A stretch of DNA of 64,000 nt from an uncultured Pelagibacteraceae bacterium. Lineage in GTDB: Bacteria; Pseudomonadota; Alphaproteobacteria; Pelagibacterales; Pelagibacteraceae. The position numbers were made by a program, and so were the translations under genes. The notes under the pieces were generated by a model. It saw nothing but the letters and a program-made list of their open reading frames with translations. It did no database searches and had not been told where the DNA came from. Shown in pieces: positions 51,827 to 61,022 of this stretch (the first letter of the stretch is position 1; each line of letters begins with the position of its first letter). Location of the stretch: the NCBI GenBank assembly GCA_902591025.1, contig CACIZB010000001.1, positions 124,001-188,000 of the forward strand, in the 5' to 3' direction.

Positions 51827-52294
51827 ATGCTAAAATCTATAGAAGCAAACTTTGATCACCCAGAAGTAAATAAACTTTTAACTAAACATTTCATTGAATT
51901 AAGAACTGTATCACCTGAAGGAAGTACACATGTATTAGATATTCATGGGTTAAAAAATCCAACAATAAAATTCTGGAGTTTGTGGCAAAATGATAATCTA
52001 TTTGGTTGTGGTGCTTTAAAGTTTTTAGATAAAGAACATGGAGAATTTAAATCAATTAGAATTCATGATAAGTTTAGAAATAAAGGTTACGGAATAAAAG
52101 TTATAGAACATTTAATTTATGAAGCAAAAAAATTAAATATTAAAAGATTAAGTATTGAGACAGGTGCAGGTAAATTTTTCGAACCGGCTAGGAAATTATT
52201 CGAAAAATGTGATTTTAAGCCTTGTAAGCCCTTCGCGCATTACAAAGAAGACATAAATTCAATATATCTCACAAGACTAATAAACAACGAATAG
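51827..52294 (+). CDS. GNAT family N-acetyltransferase
   Basis: 155 residues. The acetyl-CoA-binding motif A is FRNKGYGIKVIEHLIYEAKKL (R-x-x-G-x-G/A) near residue 85, followed by the strand RLSIETG and helix FFEPARKLFEKCDFKPC. It is similar to small YedL/PhnO-like acetyltransferases; substrate unknown. It starts right after the purK stop. Confidence 0.85.
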   Translation: MLKSIEANFDHPEVNKLLTKHFIELRTVSPEGSTHVLDIHGLKNPTIKFWSLWQNDNLFGCGALKFLDKEHGEFKSIRIHDKFRNKGYGIKVIEHLIYEAKKLNIKRLSIETGAGKFFEPARKLFEKCDFKPCKPFAHYKEDINSIYLTRLINNE

Positions 52295-52358
52295 ATAAAA
52301 AAAGAGATAAAATTATCAATTTTGTTGACAAATCTATATAAATTATAAAGAAAGTTAA

Positions 52359-52380
52359 TATTACTTAATTATAAGTAATA
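52359..52380 (+). promoter_or_regulatory. Perfect hairpin in the cspA leader
   Basis: TATTACTTA and TAAGTAATA pair over nine positions with a 4-base loop, 31 bases before the cspA ATG and just after a likely promoter (TTGACA or TTGTTG region at 52322-52330, TATAAA at 52344-52349). Leader structures of this kind often tune cold-shock mRNA translation or stability; here that is inference. Confidence 0.5.
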
Positions 52381-52411
52381 AATTAACTAAACAAAAAGTA
52401 AGAAGATAAAT

Positions 52412-52618
52412 ATGAGTCTACAAGGTAAAGTAAAGTGGTTCAATCCAACCAAAGGTTTTGGTTTTATTGAAAGAGAAGATAAAGAAAAAGATGTGTTTGT
52501 ACATGTTTCAGCGGTAAGAGACGCTGGTATGAACGGTTTAGATGAGGGTCAGGCTTTGACTTTCGATGTTGAAGATGGTCCTAAAGGTCCTTCAGCAGTT
52601 AACTTAAAAACTGCATAA
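52412..52618 (+). CDS. cspA: Cold-shock domain protein
   Basis: 68-residue single-stranded nucleic-acid binding protein. RNP1 (KGFGFIE) and RNP2 (VFVHVSAV) are intact, with [13 protein letters not shown] at the start and a short charged end. AGAAGA 6 bases upstream of ATG serves as ribosome-binding site. A long hairpin terminator follows, so the gene is monocistronic. Confidence 0.96.
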   Translation: MSLQGKVKWFNPTKGFGFIEREDKEKDVFVHVSAVRDAGMNGLDEGQALTFDVEDGPKGPSAVNLKTA

Positions 52619-52634
52619 TTTTCACACTATCATT

Positions 52635-52694
52635 TATTGGCTATAAATTTTTTGATTAATCTTGATTTAAGATTAATTTTATTTGTAGCCAATA
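52635..52694 (+). terminator. Long hairpin after cspA
   Basis: Outer arms TATTGGCTA / TAGCCAATA (9 pairs) enclose inner arms ATTAATCTT / AAGATTAAT (9 pairs) with a 5-base loop. It lacks a clean T tract on plus, so it may protect the cspA 3' end from decay as much as terminate transcription. Confidence 0.7.
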
Positions 52695-52729
52695 AACCAT
52701 TCAGTAGGTTATAAAAGATTAATTTTAAA

Positions 52730-53479
52730 ATGATCGGAATTTTAGGTGGAATGGGAACTCAAGCAGGACTTGATTTCTGTAATAAGTTAGCAGTTTTATA
52801 TAGAGGGAAAGTTGATCAAGATTATCCTCTATTCATTCTTTATAATAAATCAAATGTTCCTGGAAGGCCTGAGTCAATAGGTATTTATACTAAAAAGTTA
52901 ACAAACAAGATCAAAAGTAAAAAAAATAAAGAAAAATACCAATCGGTATTAAAAAGCTTAATCAAAGGTTGTCAGGTTTTAAAAAAAAGTAAGTGTAAAT
53001 TTATAGTCATACCCTGTAACACAGCACATTACTGGTACGATGATTTGAAAAAAAAAGTAAGTTTACCCATAATAAATATGCCAAAAGAAGTTTTCGACTA
53101 TACAAAAAATAAGTGTAAAACAAATTCAAAAATTGGATTACTTGCTACTGAGGGTACTATTAAAACAGGTATTTACAACAAATTTTTTGACAAAAAATTT
53201 AATATAATTTCTCCAAACTCATCTATTCAGAATAATTCAGTTAATAAAGCTATCAGATTAGTAAAAATGGGAAAAGTTAAAGAAGCTAATGGTATTATTA
53301 AATCCGCTATTAATTATTTAAACAAAAAAAAATGTAAAAAAATTATTCTCGGATGTACAGAACTCCCCATTGCTATATTCGCATTTAAGTCAATTAAAAC
53401 GATTAAATCTTCTAAAATATTTTTAGATCCTAATTTGATTTTAGCTAACGCAGCCATGAGACGATACCATCAAAAATAA
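52730..53479 (+). CDS. Aspartate/glutamate racemase family protein
   Basis: 249 residues. GILGGMGTQAGLDFCNKL is the start typical of aspartate racemases; the two catalytic Cys are in IPCNTAHYWYD (near 84) and LGCTELPIAI (near 205). It interconverts L- and D-aspartate or a related amino acid. The stop overlaps the start of the next gene by 1 base. Confidence 0.88.
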   Translation: MIGILGGMGTQAGLDFCNKLAVLYRGKVDQDYPLFILYNKSNVPGRPESIGIYTKKLTNKIKSKKNKEKYQSVLKSLIKGCQVLKKSKCKFIVIPCNTAHYWYDDLKKKVSLPIINMPKEVFDYTKNKCKTNSKIGLLATEGTIKTGIYNKFFDKKFNIISPNSSIQNNSVNKAIRLVKMGKVKEANGIIKSAINYLNKKKCKKIILGCTELPIAIFAFKSIKTIKSSKIFLDPNLILANAAMRRYHQK

Positions 53480-53916
53480 TGCAAGTTAAAGAAAGACCAT
53501 ATATTTTATACGTGGCTGAAAAAATTTATTTTGCTATTTGCGATATTAAGAAAAAAAATCAAAGATTTTCAAATGATGAAGCGATACAAGATTTTATTGG
53601 TTCTGATTTATATAAAGAAATAAGTAGTGGCAAATTTCATGATAGATGGTTTGAGCAATTAAAACAAAATGATTATCTGGATAAAAAAACAAAAAATAAA
53701 ATACCAAATGAAACTATAGAACTTTTAAGAATTCAAAAAGATATGATGATTAAACAATTAATTCAGTTTCCAGACTTGTATTACACAAAAAATAATATTC
53801 CTTTAGAACTTTCTCAAAGAGCATTTGATCAACTTTGGAGAATATGTGAAAGTTATGAATTATGGTGTAAAGAGACAAAACAAAATAATCTTTTAAAATT
53901 AAATATTATTGATTAG
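53479..53916 (+). CDS. Hypothetical protein, 145 residues
   Basis: Not recognised. The sequence is charged and mostly helical with no signal peptide or membrane helix; it is Trp- and Tyr-rich near the end (FDQLWRICESYELWCKE). Its ATG overlaps the racemase stop, implying coexpression. The last 11 bases overlap the convergent lipoprotein gene. Confidence 0.7.
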   Translation: MQVKERPYILYVAEKIYFAICDIKKKNQRFSNDEAIQDFIGSDLYKEISSGKFHDRWFEQLKQNDYLDKKTKNKIPNETIELLRIQKDMMIKQLIQFPDLYYTKNNIPLELSQRAFDQLWRICESYELWCKETKQNNLLKLNIID

Positions 53917-54229
53917 TTAGATTAAAAATCTCATTTGCTTTATCTATTTTATTTTTAATCAAAACATAAAAATCCTCACTTTCTAAAGTTTTTTTTTTTA
54001 TATTTTGAGTTTCATTTTCTTCAATAACACGTAACTTTGTTAAATTTTCAATCGGAGTTTTACCAGTGTACTGTGTGATGAGTTCATTTGATCCATAACT
54101 CAAACCAGCTTGAAAGGTATTACCAGTGGAGGATAAAGTATATACGGGACCTATCATTGCTGATGGAGAAGTGCAGCCATTTAATAAAATCACAACAATT
54201 AAAGCTAATAATATTTTTCTTTTAAACAT
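53906..54229 (-). CDS. Small lipoprotein of unknown function
   Basis: 107 residues with a lipoprotein signal peptide: FKRKILLALIVVILLNGC, Cys at residue 19 as the lipidation site, followed by Thr-Ser. The mature part has a Gly/Ser/Thr-rich first half (SAMIGPVYTLSSTGNTFQAGLSYG) and a helical charged end. It would sit in the outer or inner membrane facing the periplasm. Family not recognised. Confidence 0.75.
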   Translation of the reverse strand: MFKRKILLALIVVILLNGCTSPSAMIGPVYTLSSTGNTFQAGLSYGSNELITQYTGKTPIENLTKLRVIEENETQNIKKKTLESEDFYVLIKNKIDKANEIFNLTNQ

Positions 54230-54314
54230 AATTGCTAAATAATTTTAAGCATTTTGAAATACAACTCAAGGTAGTATTTAAAAATATTATTTTCATTATT
54301 AAATTTAACTAAAT

Positions 54315-55208
54315 TTGATGATCTTATGTAAGAATAAAAGTTCTATAAAACCTGAAATGATCAGAATATTTCCACTTATATTTATTTTACTTTGGTCTTC
54401 AGCTTTTATTACCACTAAGCCTATTGTTGACAATAGTGATCCATTTGCAGCTTTAGCTTTTAGATTTTTTTTTGTAGCCATAGGCTTTTATGTTTTTTGT
54501 ATTTTTTCCAAAAATTCAGTAATTATTAAGAGAAAAAGTTTTGTTGAATCTTTTTTAAGTGGTGTACTTTTTCATGGAGTTTATCTGGGAGGAGTATTTT
54601 ATTCTATCTCGATTGGGATGCCAACAAGTCTAGCTGCTCTTATTGTCACTTTACAACCTATTCTAACTAACGCTCTCAGTGGACCAATTTTAAATGAGAA
54701 AGTCTCAAAGAAACAATGGGCAGGAGTTTTTCTTGGATTTGGAGGAGCGAGTATAGTTTTAGGTTTAGATATAGGTTCAGATATTCCTTTTCTTGGATTT
54801 ATTGCAACTATTATAGCTTTAATCGCAATTACAACATCTACAATTTGGCAGAAAAAATTAAGTAACAATTTACCTTTATCTGTTAGTAATTTTTATCAAG
54901 CTATTGGAGGTTGTTTTTTTCATATTATAATAATTATTTTTTTTGTAGACCCTTTTATTTATTTTTCAAAAACTTTTTTGATAGCCATAAGCCATCAGAT
55001 TTTACTTGTATCTTTCGGAGCATTTACAATACTTATGTTTCTTATTAAGAAGAATTCGGCCAGTAAAACAGTCTCCGTATTTTTTTTGATTCCTCCTACG
55101 TCAGCTTTTATGGCATGGTTTTTCTTAAATGAAACACTTACTACATCAGATATTGTTGGATTTTTTATTGCATCAGTAGGTGTATATTTAGCAACAAGAA
55201 ATGAATAA
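54315..55208 (+). CDS. EamA/DMT family transporter
   Basis: 297 residues, ten membrane helices in two EamA repeats: first repeat FILLWSSAFITTKPIVDNSDPFAALAFRF, second beginning near residue 145, ending AFFLNETLT-like AWFFLNETLTTSDIVGFFIASVGVYLA. The likely role is export of amino acids or metabolites; substrate unknown. An internal start at the fifteenth codon (MIRIFPL) is also possible and would remove a charged extension. Confidence 0.88.
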   Translation: MMILCKNKSSIKPEMIRIFPLIFILLWSSAFITTKPIVDNSDPFAALAFRFFFVAIGFYVFCIFSKNSVIIKRKSFVESFLSGVLFHGVYLGGVFYSISIGMPTSLAALIVTLQPILTNALSGPILNEKVSKKQWAGVFLGFGGASIVLGLDIGSDIPFLGFIATIIALIAITTSTIWQKKLSNNLPLSVSNFYQAIGGCFFHIIIIIFFVDPFIYFSKTFLIAISHQILLVSFGAFTILMFLIKKNSASKTVSVFFLIPPTSAFMAWFFLNETLTTSDIVGFFIASVGVYLATRNE

Positions 55209-55301
55209 TTGTATTTTTAAGTTATTAAAATGAATAAAAAGAATTCTAATTTTTATATTTAAAAAATTGATAAAAAGGGTTACTAATTAAAGAATTATAT
55301 A

Positions 55302-56990
55302 ATGCCTAAAATTAAATCTGACATAGAAATAGCAAGAAAAGCAAAAATGAAATCTATATCAAAGATTTTAGGCAAAATTAACGTACCTGATAATAGTAGT
55401 GCTTTTAGTCCTATGGGCAGGCATATAGCTAAAATTAATTTTAATTTTTTAAATAAACTTAAAAAAAAGAAAAATGGTAATTTAATATTAGTTTCAGCAA
55501 TTACGCCAACTCCTGCAGGAGAAGGAAAAACAACTACTTCTGTAGGTTTGAATGATGGTTTGAATAAAATTGGAAAAAATTCAATTGTTTGTTTAAGAGA
55601 ACCGAGTTTAGGTCCTGCATTTGGGATGAAAGGAGGAGCAGCCGGTGGAGGATATGCTCAAGTGGTTCCCATGGAACAAATCAATCTTCATTTTACTGGA
55701 GATTTTCATGCGATAACATCTGCACACAATCTTTTATCAGCATTAATCGATAATCATATTTATTGGGGAAATAAACTTAATATTGATGAGAAAAAAATTG
55801 TGTGGAAGCGTGTGTTGGATATGAATGACCGTGCTTTAAGATTTATAGACATAAATACTGATGGAGTTGCAAAGGATTTTAAGAGAATTGAGGGTTTTGA
55901 TATTACTGTTGCATCAGAGGTAATGGCAATTTTTTGTTTATCTAATGATTTAAAAGATTTAGAAAAGAGAATTGGTAATATAACTATTGCGTATAACAAA
56001 GATGGAAAGCCATTATTCGCTAGAGATCTCAATGCCCATGGTCCTATGACCGTACTACTTAAAGAAGCATTACGACCTAATGTAACTCAAACTTTAGAGA
56101 ATAATCCTGCGATTATTCATGGAGGGCCATTTGCGAATATTGCACATGGTTGTAATTCAGTTATAGCAACTCAAACTGCTCTTAAACTAGCTGATTATGT
56201 AGTAACAGAAGCTGGTTTTGGTGCTGATTTGGGCGCTGAGAAATTTTTAAACATCAAATGCAGAAAAGCTGGTTTCACTCCAAGTTGTGTGGTTATTGTT
56301 GCTACAATAAGAGCATTAAAAATGCATGGTGGATTAGAAAAGAAAGATTTGAAAAAAGAAAATATTAACTCTTTAAAAAAAGGTTTGGAAAATCTAGAGA
56401 GACATATTCAAAATATTAAAAAATTTGGATTAGAACCAATAGTTGCTATTAATAATTTTATAACGGATACCAATAAAGAAATAAAAATAGTCTTTGATTT
56501 TTGCAAAAAACTTAAAGTAGAGATAAGTGAATGTAAACACTGGGCTCAAGGTGGAAAAGGTACAACTGATTTGGCAAAAAAAGTTGTTAAAATATGCAAA
56601 AATTCAAATAAAAAGAAATTTAGATATTTATATAAAACCAGTGATAAATTATTAGAAAAAATTGATTTAATCGCGAAACAAATCTATAGAGCTAATAAAG
56701 TTGAGATCAATCAAGAGGTTAGAGATCAGCTTAAAATGTTTGAAAGCAGTGGATATGGCCATTTGCCGATTTGTGTTGCAAAAACTCAGTATAGCTTCTC
56801 TACCGATCCAAAGCTTAAAGGTGCACCATCAAATCATGAAATTTCAATTAGAGAAGTTAGATTATCCTCTGGTGCTGAATTCATTGTTGTTATTTGTGGT
56901 TCGGTGATGACAATGCCTGGTTTACCAAAAATCCCTGCAGCAGACTCTATCACATTAAACAAAAAGGGAGAGATTGAGGGATTATTCTAA
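55302..56990 (+). CDS. fhs: Formate-tetrahydrofolate ligase
   Basis: 562 residues, reversible ATP-dependent formyl-THF synthesis. The P-loop [16 protein letters not shown] is near residue 68, [35 protein letters not shown] is the family signature, and [14 protein letters not shown] and [13 protein letters not shown] are the folate/phosphate regions. Run toward formate plus ATP it completes oxidation of methyl carbon from the THF-linked enzymes at 41-49 kb. It converges with gpsA, overlapping by 4 bases. Confidence 0.97.
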   Translation: MPKIKSDIEIARKAKMKSISKILGKINVPDNSSAFSPMGRHIAKINFNFLNKLKKKKNGNLILVSAITPTPAGEGKTTTSVGLNDGLNKIGKNSIVCLREPSLGPAFGMKGGAAGGGYAQVVPMEQINLHFTGDFHAITSAHNLLSALIDNHIYWGNKLNIDEKKIVWKRVLDMNDRALRFIDINTDGVAKDFKRIEGFDITVASEVMAIFCLSNDLKDLEKRIGNITIAYNKDGKPLFARDLNAHGPMTVLLKEALRPNVTQTLENNPAIIHGGPFANIAHGCNSVIATQTALKLADYVVTEAGFGADLGAEKFLNIKCRKAGFTPSCVVIVATIRALKMHGGLEKKDLKKENINSLKKGLENLERHIQNIKKFGLEPIVAINNFITDTNKEIKIVFDFCKKLKVEISECKHWAQGGKGTTDLAKKVVKICKNSNKKKFRYLYKTSDKLLEKIDLIAKQIYRANKVEINQEVRDQLKMFESSGYGHLPICVAKTQYSFSTDPKLKGAPSNHEISIREVRLSSGAEFIVVICGSVMTMPGLPKIPAADSITLNKKGEIEGLF

Positions 56991-57949
56991 ATTAATAATT
57001 TAAGTTTTTTGTTACTAATAATTGTTTTTATCAAATTAACCATAAGGGGTATTTTTTTTCTGTCAATTTTTTTCAAAATGAAAGGTGCAATCTCTCTGGC
57101 TAATTGTTCTCCCTCTACAGTATCTTTTGGCATAAATTTTTTTTTAGCTAAATTAAATTTATAACCTTTTCCTAAAAAACTACCCATTTTACTATTTCTA
57201 CCTCCAGCCGCGCTAACATATAAATCCCCAACACCAGCGAGTCCTAGTGTTGTTTCCTCTTTACCATTAAAATATTTAGTAAGATATTTCATTTCATCAA
57301 TCGATTTTTGAAATAAGTTAGATGATTCATTTAAACTTTGTCCTGCTCCGACTATCATTGCATATATATTCTTTATTGCAGAACAAACCTCTACACCTAT
57401 AATATCTTTGGAGTATTCTGCCAAATAATAATTTGTGGAAATTATTTTTCCAATTAGCTTTGCTTTATTTAAATTCTTGTTTGCAATAATAACACTTGTT
57501 CTTTTTTTTTTCGCTAACTCTTTTGCTAAGCATGGTCCTTTTAAGATTGAAATATTCAATTTTTTGTAATTTTTTTCAAGTAGTTGAGAGATAGTTAAAA
57601 TTCTTTTATTTTTTTTTTCATATTTAAGTCCTTTTGTTAAGACTAAAATAGGCGTTTTAATTTCTAATTCACTTAATTCTTTACCAATAAAATCTATTCC
57701 AGACAAGCTTAATGCTATCACCATCAAATCATAATTTTCCTCCAATAAATTTTTTGAATATTTTCTAAATTTTAACTTTTTGGGAAGAATTATCTTTAAC
57801 GAAGAATGAAATTTTTTTTTTGAGGCTAAATTTTTGATAAAAACTTTATTATATGGTTCCGTGATGGTAACATCATTGTTGTTTTCTAAACATGGGATCG
57901 AAAAAGCTGAACCCATTGCACCACCTCCAATGATTAATATTTTTTTCAT
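56987..57949 (-). CDS. gpsA: Glycerol-3-phosphate dehydrogenase [NAD(P)+]
   Basis: 320 residues. [13 protein letters not shown] binds NAD(P), [18 protein letters not shown] and ALKN-like [12 protein letters not shown] (catalytic Lys) are conserved, and [19 protein letters not shown] is the substrate loop. It supplies glycerol-3-phosphate for phospholipids. The sequence is unusually Lys-rich, like its neighbours. Divergent from the diaminopropionate ammonia-lyase-like gene. Confidence 0.92.
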   Translation of the reverse strand: MKKILIIGGGAMGSAFSIPCLENNNDVTITEPYNKVFIKNLASKKKFHSSLKIILPKKLKFRKYSKNLLEENYDLMVIALSLSGIDFIGKELSELEIKTPILVLTKGLKYEKKNKRILTISQLLEKNYKKLNISILKGPCLAKELAKKKRTSVIIANKNLNKAKLIGKIISTNYYLAEYSKDIIGVEVCSAIKNIYAMIVGAGQSLNESSNLFQKSIDEMKYLTKYFNGKEETTLGLAGVGDLYVSAAGGRNSKMGSFLGKGYKFNLAKKKFMPKDTVEGEQLAREIAPFILKKIDRKKIPLMVNLIKTIISNKKLKLLI

Positions 57950-58049
57950 AAAATTTTCTTTTGTATAAATATTAATATAGGTTTATTTATAGTTTGAATA
58001 TAAAAAAATTAGTCGTAACTAACAGTGATACTTAAATAAGAAAATTAAA

Positions 58050-59171
58050 ATGAAAACTGATAAATGGAAACTATCTAAATTCTTATTAAATAAAAAGTTT
58101 AAATTTAATAGAGATTATATTCTAAAATATTTACCATCTACTTTATTAATTGATTCTTATAAAAACATATCAAAATGGAGAGGATATAATTCAACGCCAC
58201 TATTAAAATTGAATAAACTTAATAAAAAACTTAATCTTAAAAATATATTTTATAAAGATGAGTCAAAACGTTTTCATCTAAAATCTTTCAAAGCTCTGGG
58301 AGGAGCTTATGCGGTAGAAAAAGTTTCAAAAAAAGAAAAGAAAATAACAGTTTCATCAGCAACTGCTGGAAATCATGGAAGATCTGTAGCATGGGGGGCA
58401 AAAAGATTAAAATTAAAATGTAAAATTTTTGTTAGTCAATATGTAAGTGAAACTAGGGTAAACGAAATAGAAAAATTAGGTGCTGAAGTAATAAGAGTTA
58501 AAGGAAATTATGAGGCATCCTTAAAAAAATGCAAATTGGCATCAAAAAAGAACAATTGGAAAATTATCCAAGACGTATCAACAAAAAATTATAAATACAT
58601 TCCTCAACTAACAATGGCAGGATACTCTATCTTAATTAAAGAGATTTCAAATCAAACTAATGAGTATATTACTCATATATTTCTTCAAGCAGGTGTTGGA
58701 GGTCTTGCAGCAGGATTAGTGGCTGGAGTAGCAAAATATTTTAAAAGAATTCCTAAAATTATCATTGTTGAACCTGACAGGGCAGATTGTGTACTTCAAA
58801 GCATAAAGAGCAATAAACTAAAAAAAATAAGAATCAAAAAAGAGAGTATTATGGGTGGAATGTCATGTAATGAAATGTCCCTTTTGCCTTGGCAGATTTT
58901 AAAAAAAGCTAGTAACTGTTGTGTGACAATATCTGATAAAAATGTAGCCCGAACCGTAGCCAACTTAAAAGATAAAAAGTTTAGTAAGTTATCAATTATA
59001 GGAGGTGAATGTGCAACTCCTGGTGTTATTGCTTTAATTGGTATGTGTAACAACGTAAAATTAAGAAAATTGATTGATCTTAACAGAAATTCGAATGTTT
59101 TGTTAATTGGATGCGAAGGAAATGCAGATGTTAAACTCTATAAACAACTGCTATCTAAAGGCAGAAAGTAA
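58050..59171 (+). CDS. Diaminopropionate ammonia-lyase-like PLP enzyme
   Basis: 373 residues of fold type II. The PLP lysine is in DESKRFHLKSFKALGGAYAV (near residue 85), the catalytic Asp region and TAGNHGRSVAWGAK bind the phosphate and substrate carboxylate, and FLQAGVGGLAAGLV is the glycine-rich phosphate cup. The E-S-x-R-F-x-L-x-S-F-K signature is typical of DpaL, which breaks 2,3-diaminopropionate to pyruvate and ammonia. Threonine/serine dehydratase activity is an alternative. It is followed 10 bases later by the photolyase gene. Confidence 0.82.
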   Translation: MKTDKWKLSKFLLNKKFKFNRDYILKYLPSTLLIDSYKNISKWRGYNSTPLLKLNKLNKKLNLKNIFYKDESKRFHLKSFKALGGAYAVEKVSKKEKKITVSSATAGNHGRSVAWGAKRLKLKCKIFVSQYVSETRVNEIEKLGAEVIRVKGNYEASLKKCKLASKKNNWKIIQDVSTKNYKYIPQLTMAGYSILIKEISNQTNEYITHIFLQAGVGGLAAGLVAGVAKYFKRIPKIIIVEPDRADCVLQSIKSNKLKKIRIKKESIMGGMSCNEMSLLPWQILKKASNCCVTISDKNVARTVANLKDKKFSKLSIIGGECATPGVIALIGMCNNVKLRKLIDLNRNSNVLLIGCEGNADVKLYKQLLSKGRK

Positions 59172-59181
59172 AAAAATTTAT

Positions 59182-60603
59182 ATGACAAAAAATGCACTTG
59201 TTTGGATAAGAGAGGACTTTAGAATTGAAAATAATCCTGCTCTCTCATATGCAACTCAAAATCATGAGAATGTATTAGCCTTATATATTTATAATAAAAA
59301 TGAGTTTGATCATATAAGAGAAGCTCAAAAGTGGTGGCTTTCAAAATCATTAGAAGCATTTGAAACTGAATTATCTAAATTTAAAGTTAATTTACAAATA
59401 CTTAATGGTGATGAACTTAACATATTTTCCAAAATTAATAAAAAAGACAATATCTCAATATATTGGAATAAAATTTATGAACCAGATGTAATTGCTAAAG
59501 GAAAAAAAATAAGAGATGTCTTTATTAAAAATGAGATTAAATACAAATATTTTAAAGGAAATATTCTTAATGAATTTCAAGAAATAACAAAAAATGATGG
59601 AACACCTTTTAAAGTATTTTCTCCTTTTTGGAGAAATGCTGAACAAAAATATCTAGAATTGCCGCCAATTAAAAATTACATAATAAAAAAAAAATCCAAA
59701 GAAATATTATTTTTTAAAAATAGTATTAAACCAAAAGATATTCTTCCAAAAAAAAATTGGTATAAAAAATTTGAAAATTATTGGAAAGTTTCTGAAAATG
59801 ATTCAAAAAAAGTTTTAAATAATTTAATCGAGAAAAAGATAAAAAATTATGGAACAGCAAGAGACTATCCATCTATTGAGGGTACATCTAGATTGTCACC
59901 ATATATAAAACATGGACAAATTCATGTAAGCACTATTTGGAAAAAGTGTGGTGAAATAAAATCTAAAGGAATTGGTTATAGAAAATATATAAACGAATTA
60001 GGTTGGCGTGAATTTTCCCACAGTTTGATTAATTATTTTCCAGAGTTCTTAAAAGGGAATTATAGAAAAGAATTTGATAAATTTCCTTGGATTAAAAATG
60101 AAAAATATTTGAAAGCATGGAAATCAGGTATGACAGGTTATCCAATTGTTGATGCTGGAATGAGAGAACTTTACGAAACTGGTTGGATGCATAATCGAAT
60201 AAGAATGATTGTTGGTTCTTTTTTAGTCAAACATTTAAGAATAAATTGGACTGAAGGTGAAAAACATTTCAGAAATTGTTTATTAGATTTCAATAAAGCT
60301 AATAATGTAGCTCAATGGCAATGGGTTGCAGGTTGCGGTGCTGATGCAGCACCCTATTTTAGGATATTTAATCCTATTCTTCAGGGTGAAAAGTTTGATA
60401 AAGAGGGTTTGTATGTAAAAAAATGGATTCCTGAATTGAGTAAAGTTCCACAAAAATTTATACATAAACCTTGGGAATTGGATATTAAATTACAAGAGTC
60501 TATCAAAACTATAATCGGAAAGGATTATCCAAAACCTATTGTAGTGCATGAAGAGGCACGTAACGCAGCTTTAAAAGCCTTTCAAAGCTTAAAAAAAAAT
60601 TAA
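59182..60603 (+). CDS. phrB: Deoxyribodipyrimidine photolyase
   Basis: Light-driven repair of pyrimidine dimers. I use the ATG giving MTKNALVWIREDFRIENNPA (473 residues); the longer frame overlaps the preceding gene. The N-terminal antenna domain is followed by the FAD domain: GTSRLSPYIKHGQIH, ELGWREFSHSLINYFP, MTGYPIVDAGMRELYETGWMHNR and NVAQWQWVAGCGADAAPYFRIFNP, including the Trp residues of the electron-transfer chain. It is useful to a surface-water organism. Its stop overlaps the convergent yjbQ gene by 4 bases. Confidence 0.95.
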   Translation: MTKNALVWIREDFRIENNPALSYATQNHENVLALYIYNKNEFDHIREAQKWWLSKSLEAFETELSKFKVNLQILNGDELNIFSKINKKDNISIYWNKIYEPDVIAKGKKIRDVFIKNEIKYKYFKGNILNEFQEITKNDGTPFKVFSPFWRNAEQKYLELPPIKNYIIKKKSKEILFFKNSIKPKDILPKKNWYKKFENYWKVSENDSKKVLNNLIEKKIKNYGTARDYPSIEGTSRLSPYIKHGQIHVSTIWKKCGEIKSKGIGYRKYINELGWREFSHSLINYFPEFLKGNYRKEFDKFPWIKNEKYLKAWKSGMTGYPIVDAGMRELYETGWMHNRIRMIVGSFLVKHLRINWTEGEKHFRNCLLDFNKANNVAQWQWVAGCGADAAPYFRIFNPILQGEKFDKEGLYVKKWIPELSKVPQKFIHKPWELDIKLQESIKTIIGKDYPKPIVVHEEARNAALKAFQSLKKN

Positions 60604-61022
60604 GACACTCCTAAAAAATGATGAATTATGATTCTTTTTTGTGGCTTAAGTCTATGCTCAAACAAATATATTCCTTGCCAGGTTCCTAGAAGTAATTCAC
60701 CACTTTTTACACTTAATGAAATTTGATTATTGGTTAATGCTGATTTAATATGTGCGGGCATATCATCCTTTCCCTCGGTAGTATGTACATACAAGTTTTT
60801 ATTCATAGGAGCTAATTTATCAAAGTAATTAATTAAATCAGTTTGAACATCAGGATCTGCATTCTCTTGAATGATTAAAGATGCACTTGTATGTTGAATA
60901 CTTAAATTAATGATACCATCTTTAAATTTATTTTTTTCTATCCATTGGATTGTTTGATTAGTAAAATCATAAAGTTTTTGCCCATCAGTATTTATTTGTA
61001 AATTAAAAAAATCTTGTCTCAT
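60600..61022 (-). CDS. yjbQ: YjbQ (UPF0047) family protein, secondary thiamine-phosphate synthase-like
   Basis: 140-residue beta-sandwich protein. INLSIQHTSASLIIQENADPDV has the conserved metal-type His and D-P-x-V, and LGTWQGIYLFEHR closes the site. YjbQ can weakly complement a thiamine-phosphate synthase defect in E. coli, but the true role is open. It overlaps the start region of zapE's stop by 4 bases (same strand, downstream of zapE). Confidence 0.92.
   Translation of the reverse strand: MRQDFFNLQINTDGQKLYDFTNQTIQWIEKNKFKDGIINLSIQHTSASLIIQENADPDVQTDLINYFDKLAPMNKNLYVHTTEGKDDMPAHIKSALTNNQISLSVKSGELLLGTWQGIYLFEHRLKPQKRIIIHHFLGVS

Noticed and set aside
55298-55303. TATAAT overlapping the fhs start codon
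   Set aside because: Same reason: transcription would begin downstream of a well-supported start codon.
59107-59181. Longer start for the photolyase
   Set aside because: It would overlap the preceding PLP enzyme gene, and the photolyase fold begins at MTKNALVWIRED.
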